DNA of 45,757 bases from JBCBKP01 sp038521625 (GCA_038521625.1 JBCBKP010000027.1:1-45757); one strand, 5' to 3'. Shown: positions 8,103 to 17,052, numbered from the stretch's first letter. Program-made: numbers and translations. Notes: a model not told the origin generated them from the sequence alone.

Positions 8103-8951
8103 ATGCACGATCATGGAACGCCGGCCGACCTCGCTGGCACGATCAGGTCATACGACTTTGTTCGCGAGCTCGACACCTTCGAGGTTCGGCGGCCCCTTGC
8201 GGGGCGGTCGGTCCGGGTGGAGCGATGGCTCGCGAGCGCGCGTGGATCGCAGGGCGACCGGCTTGTGTACGTCTTGGACGAGCCGCTGGACGGCGAGGAG
8301 CGGTCGCGGCTCTGCGGGTATCTCGGGGCGTTGTCGGAGATGGCCCCCGGGCGGACCGCGGCGCCGGAGGCGGCGGGCCTGGAGAACGGCTTCGTCTGGA
8401 TCGCGTCGCCGTTCGTGGGTCACGGGACGGCGATGCTGACGCTGGACCGGCTGGCCGAGGAGCGTGACACGCTGGCGCCGAACGAGGTGGACCGGGCGAT
8501 CTGTCAGCTTCTGGATACGACCGAGTCGGCGCGTGACGCGGGGATCGCGCATGGTCCGGTGTCGTACGGGGAGCCGACGGTGGATCGCGGTGGTCGGGTC
8601 GTGCTGGAGCTGCCCGGTCTGGGGCGGGCTCTGGACGGGCTGAGCCGCGTGAATCCGGAGCTGGTCCGCGATGAGGTTCGGTCGATCGTCGAGCTTGGAT
8701 ATCGGATCGCGGTGGGGCTGCCGGCGGGGGAGAGCCCGCTGCGTCCGAGCCGGCTGAACCGTCGTCTCGGGCGGTCCTGGGACCTCTGGTTTGAGCAGGG
8801 GCTGGACCCCTCGCGGGGGTTCGAGACGCCCGCGGAGGCGCGGCTGGCCCTGCCGTCGGCGACGACCGAGGCGGCGGTCGTGGAGGGTGCCGGGCTGCGG
8901 TTCCTGGGGCGCCGGAAGCGTGCCGAGGTCGACCAGAGCCCGACCGCGTGA
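8103..8951 (+). CDS. Probable protein-kinase-like pseudokinase
   Basis: 282 aa, soluble, high-GC codon use. No intact kinase motif is present, but the order of segments follows a Ser/Thr kinase. Around residue 160 AHGPVSYGEPTVDRGGRVVL sits where HGDLKPENILV would be, and LELPGLGRAL follows where DFGLAR would be. A helix VRSIVELGYRIAVGLPAGES resembles the DVYALGVLLYELLTG helix, and GLDPSRGFETPAEARLAL resembles the usual C-lobe end. The catalytic Asp and the DFG Asp are missing. So it may be a kinase-derived binding module. It is followed 147 bp later by a TPR gene on the same strand, which suggests a scaffold pair. The relationship is my inference from pattern, not from a search. Confidence 0.65.
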   Translation: MHDHGTPADLAGTIRSYDFVRELDTFEVRRPLAGRSVRVERWLASARGSQGDRLVYVLDEPLDGEERSRLCGYLGALSEMAPGRTAAPEAAGLENGFVWIASPFVGHGTAMLTLDRLAEERDTLAPNEVDRAICQLLDTTESARDAGIAHGPVSYGEPTVDRGGRVVLELPGLGRALDGLSRVNPELVRDEVRSIVELGYRIAVGLPAGESPLRPSRLNRRLGRSWDLWFEQGLDPSRGFETPAEARLALPSATTEAAVVEGAGLRFLGRRKRAEVDQSPTA

Positions 8952-9098
8952 TGGCGCCGGATTCGTGGGTCGAAATCTTCCGTTGATGGGGTCGGGCGGC
9001 CGAGGTAGCATCCCGTCGGCGGGCGTGTTCGGCGTGCGGCGTCGGGCACCGTCGAGGGGTCCCCGCGAGGTGCGGGGCGAGAACGATCGGCGAGGCGC

Positions 9099-10502
9099 GT
9101 GAACGACTGGGTCGACGCAGAACAGCACGTCGAGCGAGCCCACGAGTTGTACGAGCTCGGTCGGTGGGACGAAGCCGAGACCGAGCTTCGCACGGCCCTG
9201 TCGCTGAACCCGTACCAGGCGGAGTGGCATTTCAACCTCGGGCTGACGCTCGAGGCGGCCGGTCGCTATGACGCTGCGGCGGACGCGTTCAAGGCGAGCG
9301 CGGGGTTGCAGCCGGACGAGGCGCCGCCGGCGCTGATGGTTGCGACGAGCCTGATGCGTGCGGGGCGGACCGAGGAGGCGATCGGCTGGATCGAGAAGGC
9401 CGAGGCGATCGACCCGAGCTCCGAGGAGCTCTCGATCCGGAAGATCGAGATCCTGACCGAGCTGGGCCGGCACGAGGACGCCGAGACGGCGTTCTATCTG
9501 GCGCAGCAGAGGCATCCGGAGTGTGCGGAGATCTACGCGGCGATCGCGGATTCGCTGCTGGACCGCCGGATGCACGACCGTGCGATCTGGTGCCTTCGCG
9601 AGGCGGGTCGGCTGGACCCGGACCTGCCGCGGCTGGATGCGCGGCTGGCGGAGGGCTTCGCGGCGTCGGGGCGTCACGAGCGGGCGCGGCAGCTGCTGCT
9701 GCGTGAGCTGCGTCGGGACCCTGGGGACGTTGAGACGCTGCTGACGCTCGGCGAGGTGCTGACGGAGATGAACCGCCCGGCGGAGGCGGCGGAGAAGTAC
9801 CGTCGGGTTCTCGAGTTGGAGCCGGACAACGCGGACGCGCACGCGGCTCTGGGCGACCTGGCGCGGGGCGAGGGTCATCTGGCGGAGGCGATCGCCTCGC
9901 TGGACATGGTGATCCGGCTCGATCCGGGCGATCACGAGACGCGGATCAACCTGGCCGAGTGCCTGCTCGATCGTGGGCGTCCGTCGGACGTGCAGCGCGC
10001 GGCGGTGGTGCTGATCGAGTTCGTGCGCGAGCTCGGTGGGCGGTCGGGCGACGACTCGACGCTGCCGGCGTCGCAGCGCGAGCGTGTGGCGACGCTGCTG
10101 CTCGACGCGGGCCGACCTGTCGTTGCGTGCGAGCTGCTCGAGACCGCCGCGGGCGTCGACGGGTGCTCGGTGAAGACGCTGCATCTGTATTCGGTCGCGC
10201 TGTTCGTCCGGGGCGATCACGCCGCGGGCTCGGCGGTGGCCGAGCGGATCCTGGCGGTCGATCCGCGGAACGTCGATGCGCTGCACAACCTCGCGGTCGC
10301 GGCGTTGCGTGACGGTCGGTGGCTCGCGGCGCGGCAGTGGCTGCGTCGCGGGTTCGAGATCGCGCCGGACGACACGGGGCTGCGCCGGCTGCGGACGGCG
10401 CTGCTGTTCCGGGCGCTGCTGACGTATGTGGGCCGGCTTTCACGGCGTGGACGCGGGGCGTTGTCGGCGCTGCGCGGGGTGTTCGGTCGGCCGAGCCGTT
10501 GA
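9099..10502 (+). CDS. Tetratricopeptide repeat protein
   Basis: 467 aa starting at a GTG (9099-9101), with GAGG a few bases upstream. It is made almost wholly of TPR helices, at least nine by eye. Clear examples are AHELYELGRWDEAETELRTA, the next repeat with FNLGLTLEAAGRYDAAADAF, and later EALGDL-like units with EGHLAEAIASLDMVIRLDP and VDALHNLAVAALRDGRWLAA. No signal peptide or membrane segment is seen, so it is probably cytoplasmic. The C-terminus is basic (RLSRRGRGALSALRGVFGRP). TPR proteins bind other proteins; the partner is unknown. The pseudokinase-like gene just upstream is a candidate partner. Confidence 0.88.
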   Translation: MNDWVDAEQHVERAHELYELGRWDEAETELRTALSLNPYQAEWHFNLGLTLEAAGRYDAAADAFKASAGLQPDEAPPALMVATSLMRAGRTEEAIGWIEKAEAIDPSSEELSIRKIEILTELGRHEDAETAFYLAQQRHPECAEIYAAIADSLLDRRMHDRAIWCLREAGRLDPDLPRLDARLAEGFAASGRHERARQLLLRELRRDPGDVETLLTLGEVLTEMNRPAEAAEKYRRVLELEPDNADAHAALGDLARGEGHLAEAIASLDMVIRLDPGDHETRINLAECLLDRGRPSDVQRAAVVLIEFVRELGGRSGDDSTLPASQRERVATLLLDAGRPVVACELLETAAGVDGCSVKTLHLYSVALFVRGDHAAGSAVAERILAVDPRNVDALHNLAVAALRDGRWLAARQWLRRGFEIAPDDTGLRRLRTALLFRALLTYVGRLSRRGRGALSALRGVFGRPSR

Positions 10503-10522
10503 CGTCGATTCGCGAGACGACT

Positions 10523-11242
10523 TCAATAATCAATACCGCGAAGTCCGTCGAGAGTCATTACGCCCCTCCAAGTCACAGATCCATACGTTGCGCGAAATCG
10601 CAGCGGCCCATCCAGCTCGACATGCGGAGTGCGTTCAGCGCTTCCGTCCACCATCGTGACTGGAACCGTAAGATTCGATTGCGAACCGGTGGCCGTCGCG
10701 TCAGTCTCGATGCGATGGATGCCGATCAGCAGTGCCTTTCGATCAGTGAATGCTGTGTGATAGACAGGTTGCGCTCGAAAGAGCGTCCGAATGAACTGCG
10801 GCTCGTTTTCTTGCCACCACTCCGGACTGGCGAATGCTGCATGGGTTAGCCAGAACGACGTGGGATCTCCCGGTTTGGGCTCCTCATCACTCGGATCAAT
10901 TCGCTTCATGGCAACTCGCCATGAAGTTGGATCGCGCTCCGCGATCGCGGATGCCCAATATGCGCCGAGACTGCGAAAGTGGCCTTGAGAACCAACTCTC
11001 CCGAATGGTAGTGGGGTAGGGTGCTGGTCGGGACGAAACGGCTCCGAGACATACGGGAGCAACCCCGTGTTGTCTGTCGTATACGAGTGGATCGCCTGTC
11101 CGAGGGACCGCATGTCCGAGAGCGTCACGAGCCGCTCTGCGGACCGGTGGGCGCCGCGGATCGCAGGGGCCGATATTGCGAGCAGCACAGCAATGACAGA
11201 AATCGACACGAGACTTTCGATAAGCGTGAATGCGCTTCGCAT
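10523..11242 (-). CDS. Prepilin/pseudopilin-like protein with N-terminal methylation motif
   Basis: 239 aa from the ATG at 11240-11242. The longer frame upstream would put about 68 unrelated residues before the pilin signal, so it is rejected. The N-terminus MRSAFTLIESLVSISVIAVL is a type IV prepilin signal: a short basic leader, then FTLIE with Glu at mature position 5, then a hydrophobic helix ending in APAIRGAHRSAERLVTLSDM. The body has the planctomycete pseudopilin style, with an HSYTTDN segment and an HTAFTDRKALLIGIH strand. It should be cleaved by a prepilin peptidase and sit in the inner membrane or a type II secretion-like fibre. It is the last gene of a low-GC operon with the MauE-like gene 35 nt upstream. 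Confidence 0.8.
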   Translation of the reverse strand: MRSAFTLIESLVSISVIAVLLAISAPAIRGAHRSAERLVTLSDMRSLGQAIHSYTTDNTGLLPYVSEPFRPDQHPTPLPFGRVGSQGHFRSLGAYWASAIAERDPTSWRVAMKRIDPSDEEPKPGDPTSFWLTHAAFASPEWWQENEPQFIRTLFRAQPVYHTAFTDRKALLIGIHRIETDATATGSQSNLTVPVTMVDGSAERTPHVELDGPLRFRATYGSVTWRGVMTLDGLRGIDY

Positions 11243-11277
11243 CGTCGGCGCCTTCCCCCAGGTTCTGGACCGCGGTT

Positions 11278-11799
11278 CTAGCGTTCGAGGCTGTCGCCGC
11301 TGATTTCTGCCCTCGCAGAGCTGATTCGTATCGGCCAAGCAGCCCAGGCGAGAAGCCCCATGAGGGCAAGATTCCTCACAATACCAGCAATGGCGGTCTG
11401 TCGAGCATCGGTCGCCGCGATAGTTAGTCCGCCGAAGCAGCTGCATGACTCGGTGTTCGGGAGTACGAGTAGCCCGATAAGCACAAAGCAGAAAACCGCC
11501 AGCGTCACCAGGGCCAAGATTTCACCTAGGCGTGGGCGATACCCAAACAGAAGCAGTCCGCCAAGCAGGGCCTCCCAGGTTATGACGGCGATTCCAAGGA
11601 CTCTTTCGGTCGCCGGGGATCCGGGTAATTGATGCTCGGACCCCAGTCTTAGCAAGCTCTCGATTACCGATGAGAAGGCCACCGGTTCAACAGATTTTGC
11701 GATTGCTGCGAACAGGAACAAGACTCCGACAACCGCCCTGATGCATGTTCCTGCGATCAACTTCCAGCCCCAACCCCTTGGCAGATCGCGTTCCGGCAT
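11278..11799 (-). CDS. MauE/DoxX-like membrane protein
   Basis: 173 aa with four hydrophobic segments at about 15-35, 66-88, 90-112 and 133-155. The first carries FLFAAIAKS, typical of DoxX/MauE proteins (FxxAGxxKL style). A loop holds SCSCFGGL, the Cys-x-Cys-Phe-Gly signature of MauE-type proteins. MauE is needed to form disulphides in the Cys-rich small subunit of methylamine dehydrogenase; other members pass electrons to periplasmic thiols. The gene starts 1 nt before the stop of the gene at 11801, so the two are cotranscribed. A Cys-rich exported peptide heads the same operon (12769-13041) and is a natural substrate candidate. The family call is good; the role is inference. Confidence 0.75.
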   Translation of the reverse strand: MPERDLPRGWGWKLIAGTCIRAVVGVLFLFAAIAKSVEPVAFSSVIESLLRLGSEHQLPGSPATERVLGIAVITWEALLGGLLLFGYRPRLGEILALVTLAVFCFVLIGLLVLPNTESCSCFGGLTIAATDARQTAIAGIVRNLALMGLLAWAAWPIRISSARAEISGDSLER

Positions 11800-11800
11800 A

Positions 11801-12721
11801 TCAGTATTCCCCGCAGGGGGTCATGCGATCCGCCACTTCAAAGTTATTAATATTTGCTCCGAGGAAGTACCACTGGCCCATCGATGGAGAAAAGTAGTAG
11901 TTCAGCATCACCGATCGATGATCCCCTCCCGGATACTCGAGTACGGCTCCTACAACAGCACGTTCGACAACGCCCGTGCGTTCGCGTACATCGAGAAAGC
12001 TAATGGGGTTCATGAACCAGTTTCGGCACGACGCCGACGCGGAGCCGTGCCACGTCTCGAAATCAAGGCCGGCGCCTTGGGCAACCGCGGTCGACTGGCT
12101 GGTTCTGGATTGGGTGCCAAATCGTATGTCAAGCAAATCCTCTGTTGGCATTTTGGCGTGGATTGCGTATCCGTCATTCATCTCGCGGCTGCAATCCCAA
12201 AGGTATCTAAACATATCTTCGGTCGATGCTGAATGAGCGAACTCGTCATCCGCGCCGTAGACCTCAAGCAGCCGAATCAGATCGAAGCCCTTGTCAGTCA
12301 TTTCTTCTCTCGTCGCCCAGCGGGCTCCGGCGGCGAGTCTGAAGTCGATGTAGGCCTGTGGTGACGTGGCCGCCTGGGACGAGAGCGCAAGCATCTGTGA
12401 AGCGTGTGACGCGATTGAGGGGGCTGCCCTAGATGCTCCTGGTGAGCGTGGTTGTCCGAGTGAGCCACGGCCGCTCGTGTCGGGGCGAGCGGCCGTGGCG
12501 GCCAGGCGTTGCACCAGTCTGGACTCGATGCTGGTCGCGCTTCCGGGCTCGATCGGCGCGAACTCTCGCGAGCTAGATACCCGAAGAAGGTCTGCTCTGT
12601 AATCAGGTGGCCCCGATGTGGCGGACGCGCGCGGGCGGAACATTGACCAGGCGCTGAGCGACAGGGCGATGGCCGCGACCGTTACCGCCGCACCGAGCTT
12701 GACATGCCGTGAATCCGACAT
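11801..12721 (-). CDS. Membrane-anchored protein of unknown function in the MauE operon
   Basis: 306 aa. Residues 8-26 form a signal anchor (VKLGAAVTVAAIALSLSAW). A long Ser/Ala/Arg-rich linker follows to about residue 115. The C-terminal half is folded, with ATREEMTDKGFDLIRLLEVY, YLWDCSREMNDGYAIHAKM, a Cys in ASCRNWFMNP and a C-terminal PCGEY. I do not recognise the domain. It is probably anchored in the inner membrane with the domain outside. It lies 47 nt downstream of the Cys-rich peptide gene and abuts the MauE-like gene. G+C is lower than in the flanking backbone, as for the whole operon. Confidence 0.68.
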   Translation of the reverse strand: MSDSRHVKLGAAVTVAAIALSLSAWSMFRPRASATSGPPDYRADLLRVSSSREFAPIEPGSATSIESRLVQRLAATAARPDTSGRGSLGQPRSPGASRAAPSIASHASQMLALSSQAATSPQAYIDFRLAAGARWATREEMTDKGFDLIRLLEVYGADDEFAHSASTEDMFRYLWDCSREMNDGYAIHAKMPTEDLLDIRFGTQSRTSQSTAVAQGAGLDFETWHGSASASCRNWFMNPISFLDVRERTGVVERAVVGAVLEYPGGDHRSVMLNYYFSPSMGQWYFLGANINNFEVADRMTPCGEY

Positions 12722-12768
12722 CGCGATTCTCTCTTTCGGCTACTTCTTGCGGCGGTTTGATACCGGCG

Positions 12769-13041
12769 TCACAGCCCCGGGTTGATGGGGAGGCCGCCGT
12801 TGCAATGAGGATCTGCCAAGCAGTCCTCGCTGAACATGCATGAACATGTCCAAGCTTGTGTGCCCGTTGGGTCACAGCAGCAGTAATCCTGAGCCGATGA
12901 GCAGTACACAACCACCCCGTTGCATTGGCCTTGGCAAAACCGTGGGAACGGCCCCTGCGCGAGCGCGGATGCTGCTATTCCGCCGACCGCAGCTGCTGCC
13001 ATCACTGCGACGGCGAGCTTCTCAATTAATTGAAATCGCAT
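12769..13041 (-). CDS. Exported cysteine-rich peptide
   Basis: 90 aa from the ATG at 13039-13041, with GGAG 7 nt upstream; a longer frame upstream would hide the signal peptide and is rejected. Residues 1-30 are a signal peptide (MRFQLIEKLAVAVMAAAAVG then ASALAQG). The mature part is about 60 aa with ten Cys, including CQGQC, YCCCDP, CSC and late C residues. Such density implies several disulphides and an exported location. The same operon encodes a MauE/DoxX-like disulphide-linked membrane protein and a pseudopilin. It could be a structural peptide, a redox cofactor protein like the methylamine dehydrogenase light chain, or a pilus-tip component; none can be proved from sequence. Confidence 0.7.
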   Translation of the reverse strand: MRFQLIEKLAVAVMAAAAVGGIAASALAQGPFPRFCQGQCNGVVVYCSSAQDYCCCDPTGTQAWTCSCMFSEDCLADPHCNGGLPINPGL

Positions 13042-13538
13042 CGGAATCTCCTCTTTATCTGGGGAGAAGGGGCTCCAACCGAGCCTGGCCTGCGATGCCC
13101 GAATGGCAGCGACGTCCACCTGCGTAGACATGTTACAGCAACTCCGGAATCGACAGCCGAGAATCTGGCCCTTTTAGATGATTCGGTTCACGCAGGTGTA
13201 TCGGGCAATGTGTGTAGTTATACAGATCTCGGCTCGTCGTTTCTCATTTGGATTACGAAGGTTCGGCAATCAGGCGACGGAGGTCTTTGGCCTAGGAGAT
13301 CGTCGATGAGCGTTGTTAGGACGAGGTGCTGATCGTGGGGGGCACGGTTGCTGCGGCATCCAGCGATCTTGGAATCGGCGGCGAGACATAGGGCAAGGTG
13401 CGTTGCGTGTTCGGCAACTCGAAGACAGATCGGACGAAGCCGATCATCGAGACGGCTTCGGGTCGCGGTCTGCGTCGGGCGCGTCGCGTGGTTCGCGGTG
13501 TGTCGACGCTGGTTGTCCGGCCGACGCGCTGAGTTCGC
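13042..13538. other. Intergenic region between trpB end and the Cys-rich operon
   Basis: About 497 bp. The right part, downstream of trpB, is GC-rich, and the left part is lower in G+C. No convincing gene, RNA or repeat is visible. It should hold the minus-strand promoter of the Cys-rich operon. Open frames on both strands here have no recognisable products. Confidence 0.4.
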
Positions 13539-14951
13539 TCAGTCCTGGGTTTGGGTCTCGGCCGAGGTTCCGGTTGGCTGTTCTGCCTGCTTGGGCTCGG
13601 CGTCGGTCCCGATGCTGGTCTCGGGCTTGTTCTTCGGCTTGCGCTTGCGGCGCTTGGGTCGGTTGCGCTGCTCGGCCGGCTTGACCTCGCCGCCCATGAG
13701 ACGGAGTGCTTCCTCGACGTCCTTGTCGCCGCGGCCAGACATGTTCATCAGAACGTGCTGGTCGTCGGGGAGCTGCGAGGCCAGTTCGACGGTGTGCGCG
13801 ACGGCGTGGGCGGTCTCGAGGGCGGGGATGATGCCCTCGGCGCGGGCGGCGAGGAGGAAGCCGTCCATCGCGGCCTCGTCGGTGACGGCGGTGTACTCGA
13901 CGCGCCCGGATTCCTTCCAGAACGCGTGCTCGGGTCCGACGCCGGGATAGTCGAGGCCGGCGGAGCAGGAGTGGACGTCGGCGGTCTGCCCGTCCTGGTC
14001 TTGAAGGACGTAGCTGAGCGAGCCGTGGAGGACGCCGGACTTGCCGTGGCTGAGCGGCGCGGCGTGGTCTCCGGCGCCGGCGCCGCGTCCGCCGGCTTCG
14101 ACGCCGATCAGGCGGACGTCGGTGTCGTCGACGAAGGGGTAGAAGATTCCGGCGGCGTTGGAGCCGCCGCCGACGCAGGCGACGACGGCGTCGGGGAGTC
14201 GTCCGAAGGCGCGGAGGCACTGTGCCTTGCTCTCGCGTCCGATGACGGACTGGAAATCACGGACGATCATCGGGAAGGGGTGGGGCCCGACGACGGACCC
14301 GATGATGTAGTGGGTGTCGTCGACGGAGCCCATCCAGTCGCGCATGGCCTCGTTGGTGGCGTCCTTGAGCGTGCGGCTGCCGGATTCGACGGGAACGACG
14401 GTCGCGCCGAGCATCTGCATGCGGACGACGTTGAGGCGCTGGCGGCGGACGTCCTCGGCGCCCATGAAGACGTCGCACTTGAGTCCGAGCCGCGCGGCGG
14501 CGGTGGCGGAGGCGACGCCGTGCTGTCCGGCGCCGGTCTCGGCGATGATGCGGGCCTTGCCCATCTTTCGTGTGAGCAGGCCCTGGCCGAGGGTGTTGTT
14601 GATCTTGTGTGCGCCGGTGTGCGCGAGGTCCTCGCGCTTGAGCCAGACGGTGGCGCCGCGGCCCTTGCCCGATCGCGCGCGGGCCTCGCGTGTGAGGTTG
14701 TCGGCGCGGAAGAGGGCGGTGGGGCGGCCGACGAAGGTGCGGTTGAGATCGTGGAGCTCGTCCCAGAAGTCCTTGTTCTGTCGGGCGTGGAGGTAGGCGT
14801 CCTCGAGCTCGGCGAGTGCGGCCATGAGCGTCTCGGGGACGTAGCGGCCGCCGAAGTCGCCGAAGCGTCCGCGCTGGTCTGGGTACTCGCTGAGGCGCTG
14901 CGGTCCGGCGGGGTCGGTCTCGGGCGGAGCGGGGACGTCGGTGGAACTCAT
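13539..14951 (-). CDS. trpB: Tryptophan synthase beta chain with basic C-terminal extension
   Basis: 470 aa; the usual length is about 400. The fold-type II PLP core is complete: the PLP lysine Lys116 in HTGAHKINNTLGQG, catalytic Glu138 in IAETGAGQHG, and phosphate-binding GGGSNAAG. The core ends with NMSGRGDKDVEEALRLM. About 45 extra residues follow, first strongly basic (RPKRRKRKPKNK), then Glu/Gln/Thr-rich to the stop. It joins indole and serine to make tryptophan in the cytoplasm, normally with TrpA, which is not in this window. It is followed 10 bases later by the DoxX-like gene upstream on the same strand. The extension is unusual and may be a binding tail or simply disordered. Confidence 0.97.
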   Translation of the reverse strand: MSSTDVPAPPETDPAGPQRLSEYPDQRGRFGDFGGRYVPETLMAALAELEDAYLHARQNKDFWDELHDLNRTFVGRPTALFRADNLTREARARSGKGRGATVWLKREDLAHTGAHKINNTLGQGLLTRKMGKARIIAETGAGQHGVASATAAARLGLKCDVFMGAEDVRRQRLNVVRMQMLGATVVPVESGSRTLKDATNEAMRDWMGSVDDTHYIIGSVVGPHPFPMIVRDFQSVIGRESKAQCLRAFGRLPDAVVACVGGGSNAAGIFYPFVDDTDVRLIGVEAGGRGAGAGDHAAPLSHGKSGVLHGSLSYVLQDQDGQTADVHSCSAGLDYPGVGPEHAFWKESGRVEYTAVTDEAAMDGFLLAARAEGIIPALETAHAVAHTVELASQLPDDQHVLMNMSGRGDKDVEEALRLMGGEVKPAEQRNRPKRRKRKPKNKPETSIGTDAEPKQAEQPTGTSAETQTQD

Positions 14952-14960
14952 GGGGTGACT

Positions 14961-15449
14961 CTAGACGGCGTGGGCTCGGGTCCGGGCATGCCGCGCGCTG
15001 GGCTTTGCGTGGGCTGGCCTGACGGTGCCGCCGACGACCATCGCGGCGGCGATGATCAGCAGGTTCTTGACGATGTACTGGCCCTCCATCGTGAGGGCGT
15101 AGGGGAAGCGTCCCTCTTGGAAGGTCACGCTCGGCAGGATGACCAGCGGCATGAACGTTCCGGCCATCTGGAGGGCGAGGAGTCCGATGGCGATCCGCAG
15201 CGCCGGGCGGAAGAAGAAGCAGGCGCCGATGGCGACCTCCCACCAGCCGATGATCGCGAGCCAGGTCTGCGCACTGAAGACGGGCATCCAGTCGACGGTC
15301 TGGAGGACGAGCGGCGCGGCGGGCGAGAGGCCGAGCGGCTTGAGCAGGCCGAACCAGATGAAGATGAGGGCGAGGGCGTACCGGAGGGCGTCGACGCCGT
15401 GGCGTCTCATGGCGGCGCTGATCCGTTCGTCGAGCACGTCGATGCGCAT
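14961..15449 (-). CDS. DoxX-like / DUF417-like membrane protein
   Basis: 162 aa from the ATG at 15447-15449, which has GGAGG 8 nt upstream; the very long frame before it is antisense shadow of the MFS gene region. Four hydrophobic segments are seen. The first carries RYALALIFIWFGLLKPLGLS, the pattern of DoxX and YkgB (DUF417) proteins. Later segments include WWEVAIGACFFF and IGLLALQMAGTFMPL, and a YIVKNLLIIAAAMVV helix near the end. The C-terminus is basic and His-rich (HAKPSARHARTRAHA). Function in the family is unclear; some members act in redox stress. It sits 9 nt upstream of trpB and may be cotranscribed, though no functional link is evident. Confidence 0.75.
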   Translation of the reverse strand: MRIDVLDERISAAMRRHGVDALRYALALIFIWFGLLKPLGLSPAAPLVLQTVDWMPVFSAQTWLAIIGWWEVAIGACFFFRPALRIAIGLLALQMAGTFMPLVILPSVTFQEGRFPYALTMEGQYIVKNLLIIAAAMVVGGTVRPAHAKPSARHARTRAHAV

Positions 15450-15667
15450 GTCGTCCCTCCGGGTTGTCGGTGTCGGCGCATTATTCGCGTCGGCGCGTTG
15501 CGCGGATGGATCGGGCGCGAGAAATCGACATCGTTCAGATGGTTCTGATCGCTCCGTATCGGTCGTCCGGCCGCAGACTCGCGTGCGGTGGTCGCGCGGG
15601 ATGGAATCCTGCGGCCCACCGGGCCGGCGGCGAAGACCGGAGGCGTGCGCGATCGGGTGAGCGGGCT

Positions 15668-17035
15668 CTATGTGCGCGGGTTGGCTTTCGAGGCCGACCG
15701 GGCAGCGGCGAAGGCGCGTTCGGCGCGGCGTTTGGCGCAGAGGCCGGCGGTCTCGGAGACGCGGAGGAGCAGCGCGAGCCCGGCGATGAAGATGGCGAGC
15801 AGGAGGGCGTTGGCGGCGATGTCGCCCGCGAAGGCCTTGACCTGGCCGAAGGCGAGGACGCCGACGACGCCGGAGAGTTTGTAGGTCATGCCCCATAGTC
15901 CGAAGAACTCGCCGGTGCGATGGGCTGGGGTGAATCGTCCGACGAAGGCGCGCGAGGCGGCGCCGGCGCCGCCGAGGGCGAAGCCGATGAAGTTGCCGAC
16001 GGTCCAGAACATCCAGGGTCGGCGGCCGTCCTCGCCGAGGAGGGCGATCGCGAGCAGGCCGAGCGAGGCGACGATCCAGAGCGAGAGGTAGAGCAGGACG
16101 GTGGTGCGTGCGCCGAGGCGGTCCTGGATGAACGCGGTGCAGGCGGCGGCGATGCCGGCGGTGACGCTGAGCTGGAGGACGAAGATCACCAGCTCGACCT
16201 GCTCGAACCCGAAGTCCTGGGCGAGCAGACCGGCGAAGTAGACCATGACGTTGATGCCGCAGCCGTAGACGAAGAAGGCGGTCAGGAATCGGATGAGCTG
16301 TCGGTAGTGGGCGGCGTGGCGGAGGGTGTCGGCGACGCGTTCGAAGGCGACGCGGATGGGGCCGTGCTCGCGGGCCTCTCGGTCGGAGGCGGACGCCTCC
16401 TTGAGGACGACGCTCGGCGTGAGGATGCCGAGGGCGAACCAGACGCCGGCGAAGGCGAAGAAGACCCACCAGTCGGTCAGCGCGAGCTCTTCGCCCGTGA
16501 TGGCCTGGTAGCCGAACATGCCGGCGGCGACGAGGACGAGAAGCGAGAGGGCGCCGAGGTAGCCCATCGTCCAGCCGGTGGCGGAGACGCGGCCGACGTT
16601 GCGCGGGGTCGAGACCTCGGGCAGGAAGCTGGCGAGGAAGTTCTCGCCGATCTGGTAGAGGACGTTGGCGACGATGAAGAGGCCGGCGGCGAGCCAGACG
16701 TCGCCCTCGCCGGTGAGCGTGAGCGCGACGGTGAGCGCGGCGCAGAGGTATCCGGTGCCGACGAGGAGGCGTTTCTTGAGGCCGTAGCCGTCGGCGAGCG
16801 CGCCGAGCAGGGGCGAGACGACGACGACGACCAGCAGGCTGGCCGAGCCGATGGCGGACCAGATGGACTCGCCCTTGGCGGCATCGGCGACGACGACCTC
16901 GCGGAAGTAGATCGGGAAGAGGAGCGTGATGATAAGGAGGGTGAAGGACTGGTTGGCGAGGTCGTAGAGGCCCCAGGCGAAGACCTCGCGCGGGTTGGGG
17001 AGTCCGGCGAAGGGGTTGAGCTTGCGTGGGAGCAC
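15668..17035 (-). CDS. MFS permease, Atg22/UMF1-like
   Basis: 455 aa if started at the GTG at 17033-17035. The open frame runs further up, but that part contains tandem hairpin repeats and is probably not translated. It has twelve hydrophobic segments. The start of the protein, VFAWGLYDLANQSFTLLIIT, is the hallmark of the UMF1 family (related to vacuolar amino-acid effluxer Atg22). The loop LADGYGLKKRLLVG is the MFS loop 2-3 motif, and FLASFLPEVSTPRNVGRVSA is also typical. These proteins are thought to export small solutes; the substrate is unknown. The gene stands alone, with about 200 bp on each side. Confidence 0.87.
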   Translation of the reverse strand: MLPRKLNPFAGLPNPREVFAWGLYDLANQSFTLLIITLLFPIYFREVVVADAAKGESIWSAIGSASLLVVVVVSPLLGALADGYGLKKRLLVGTGYLCAALTVALTLTGEGDVWLAAGLFIVANVLYQIGENFLASFLPEVSTPRNVGRVSATGWTMGYLGALSLLVLVAAGMFGYQAITGEELALTDWWVFFAFAGVWFALGILTPSVVLKEASASDREAREHGPIRVAFERVADTLRHAAHYRQLIRFLTAFFVYGCGINVMVYFAGLLAQDFGFEQVELVIFVLQLSVTAGIAAACTAFIQDRLGARTTVLLYLSLWIVASLGLLAIALLGEDGRRPWMFWTVGNFIGFALGGAGAASRAFVGRFTPAHRTGEFFGLWGMTYKLSGVVGVLAFGQVKAFAGDIAANALLLAIFIAGLALLLRVSETAGLCAKRRAERAFAAARSASKANPRT

Positions 17036-17052
17036 CGCGAGAGCGTACTTGG

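Noticed and set aside
13551..15548. 665-codon plus-strand open frame opposite trpB and the DoxX-like gene
   Set aside because: Gly/Val/Asp-rich shadow of real minus-strand genes with clear catalytic motifs.
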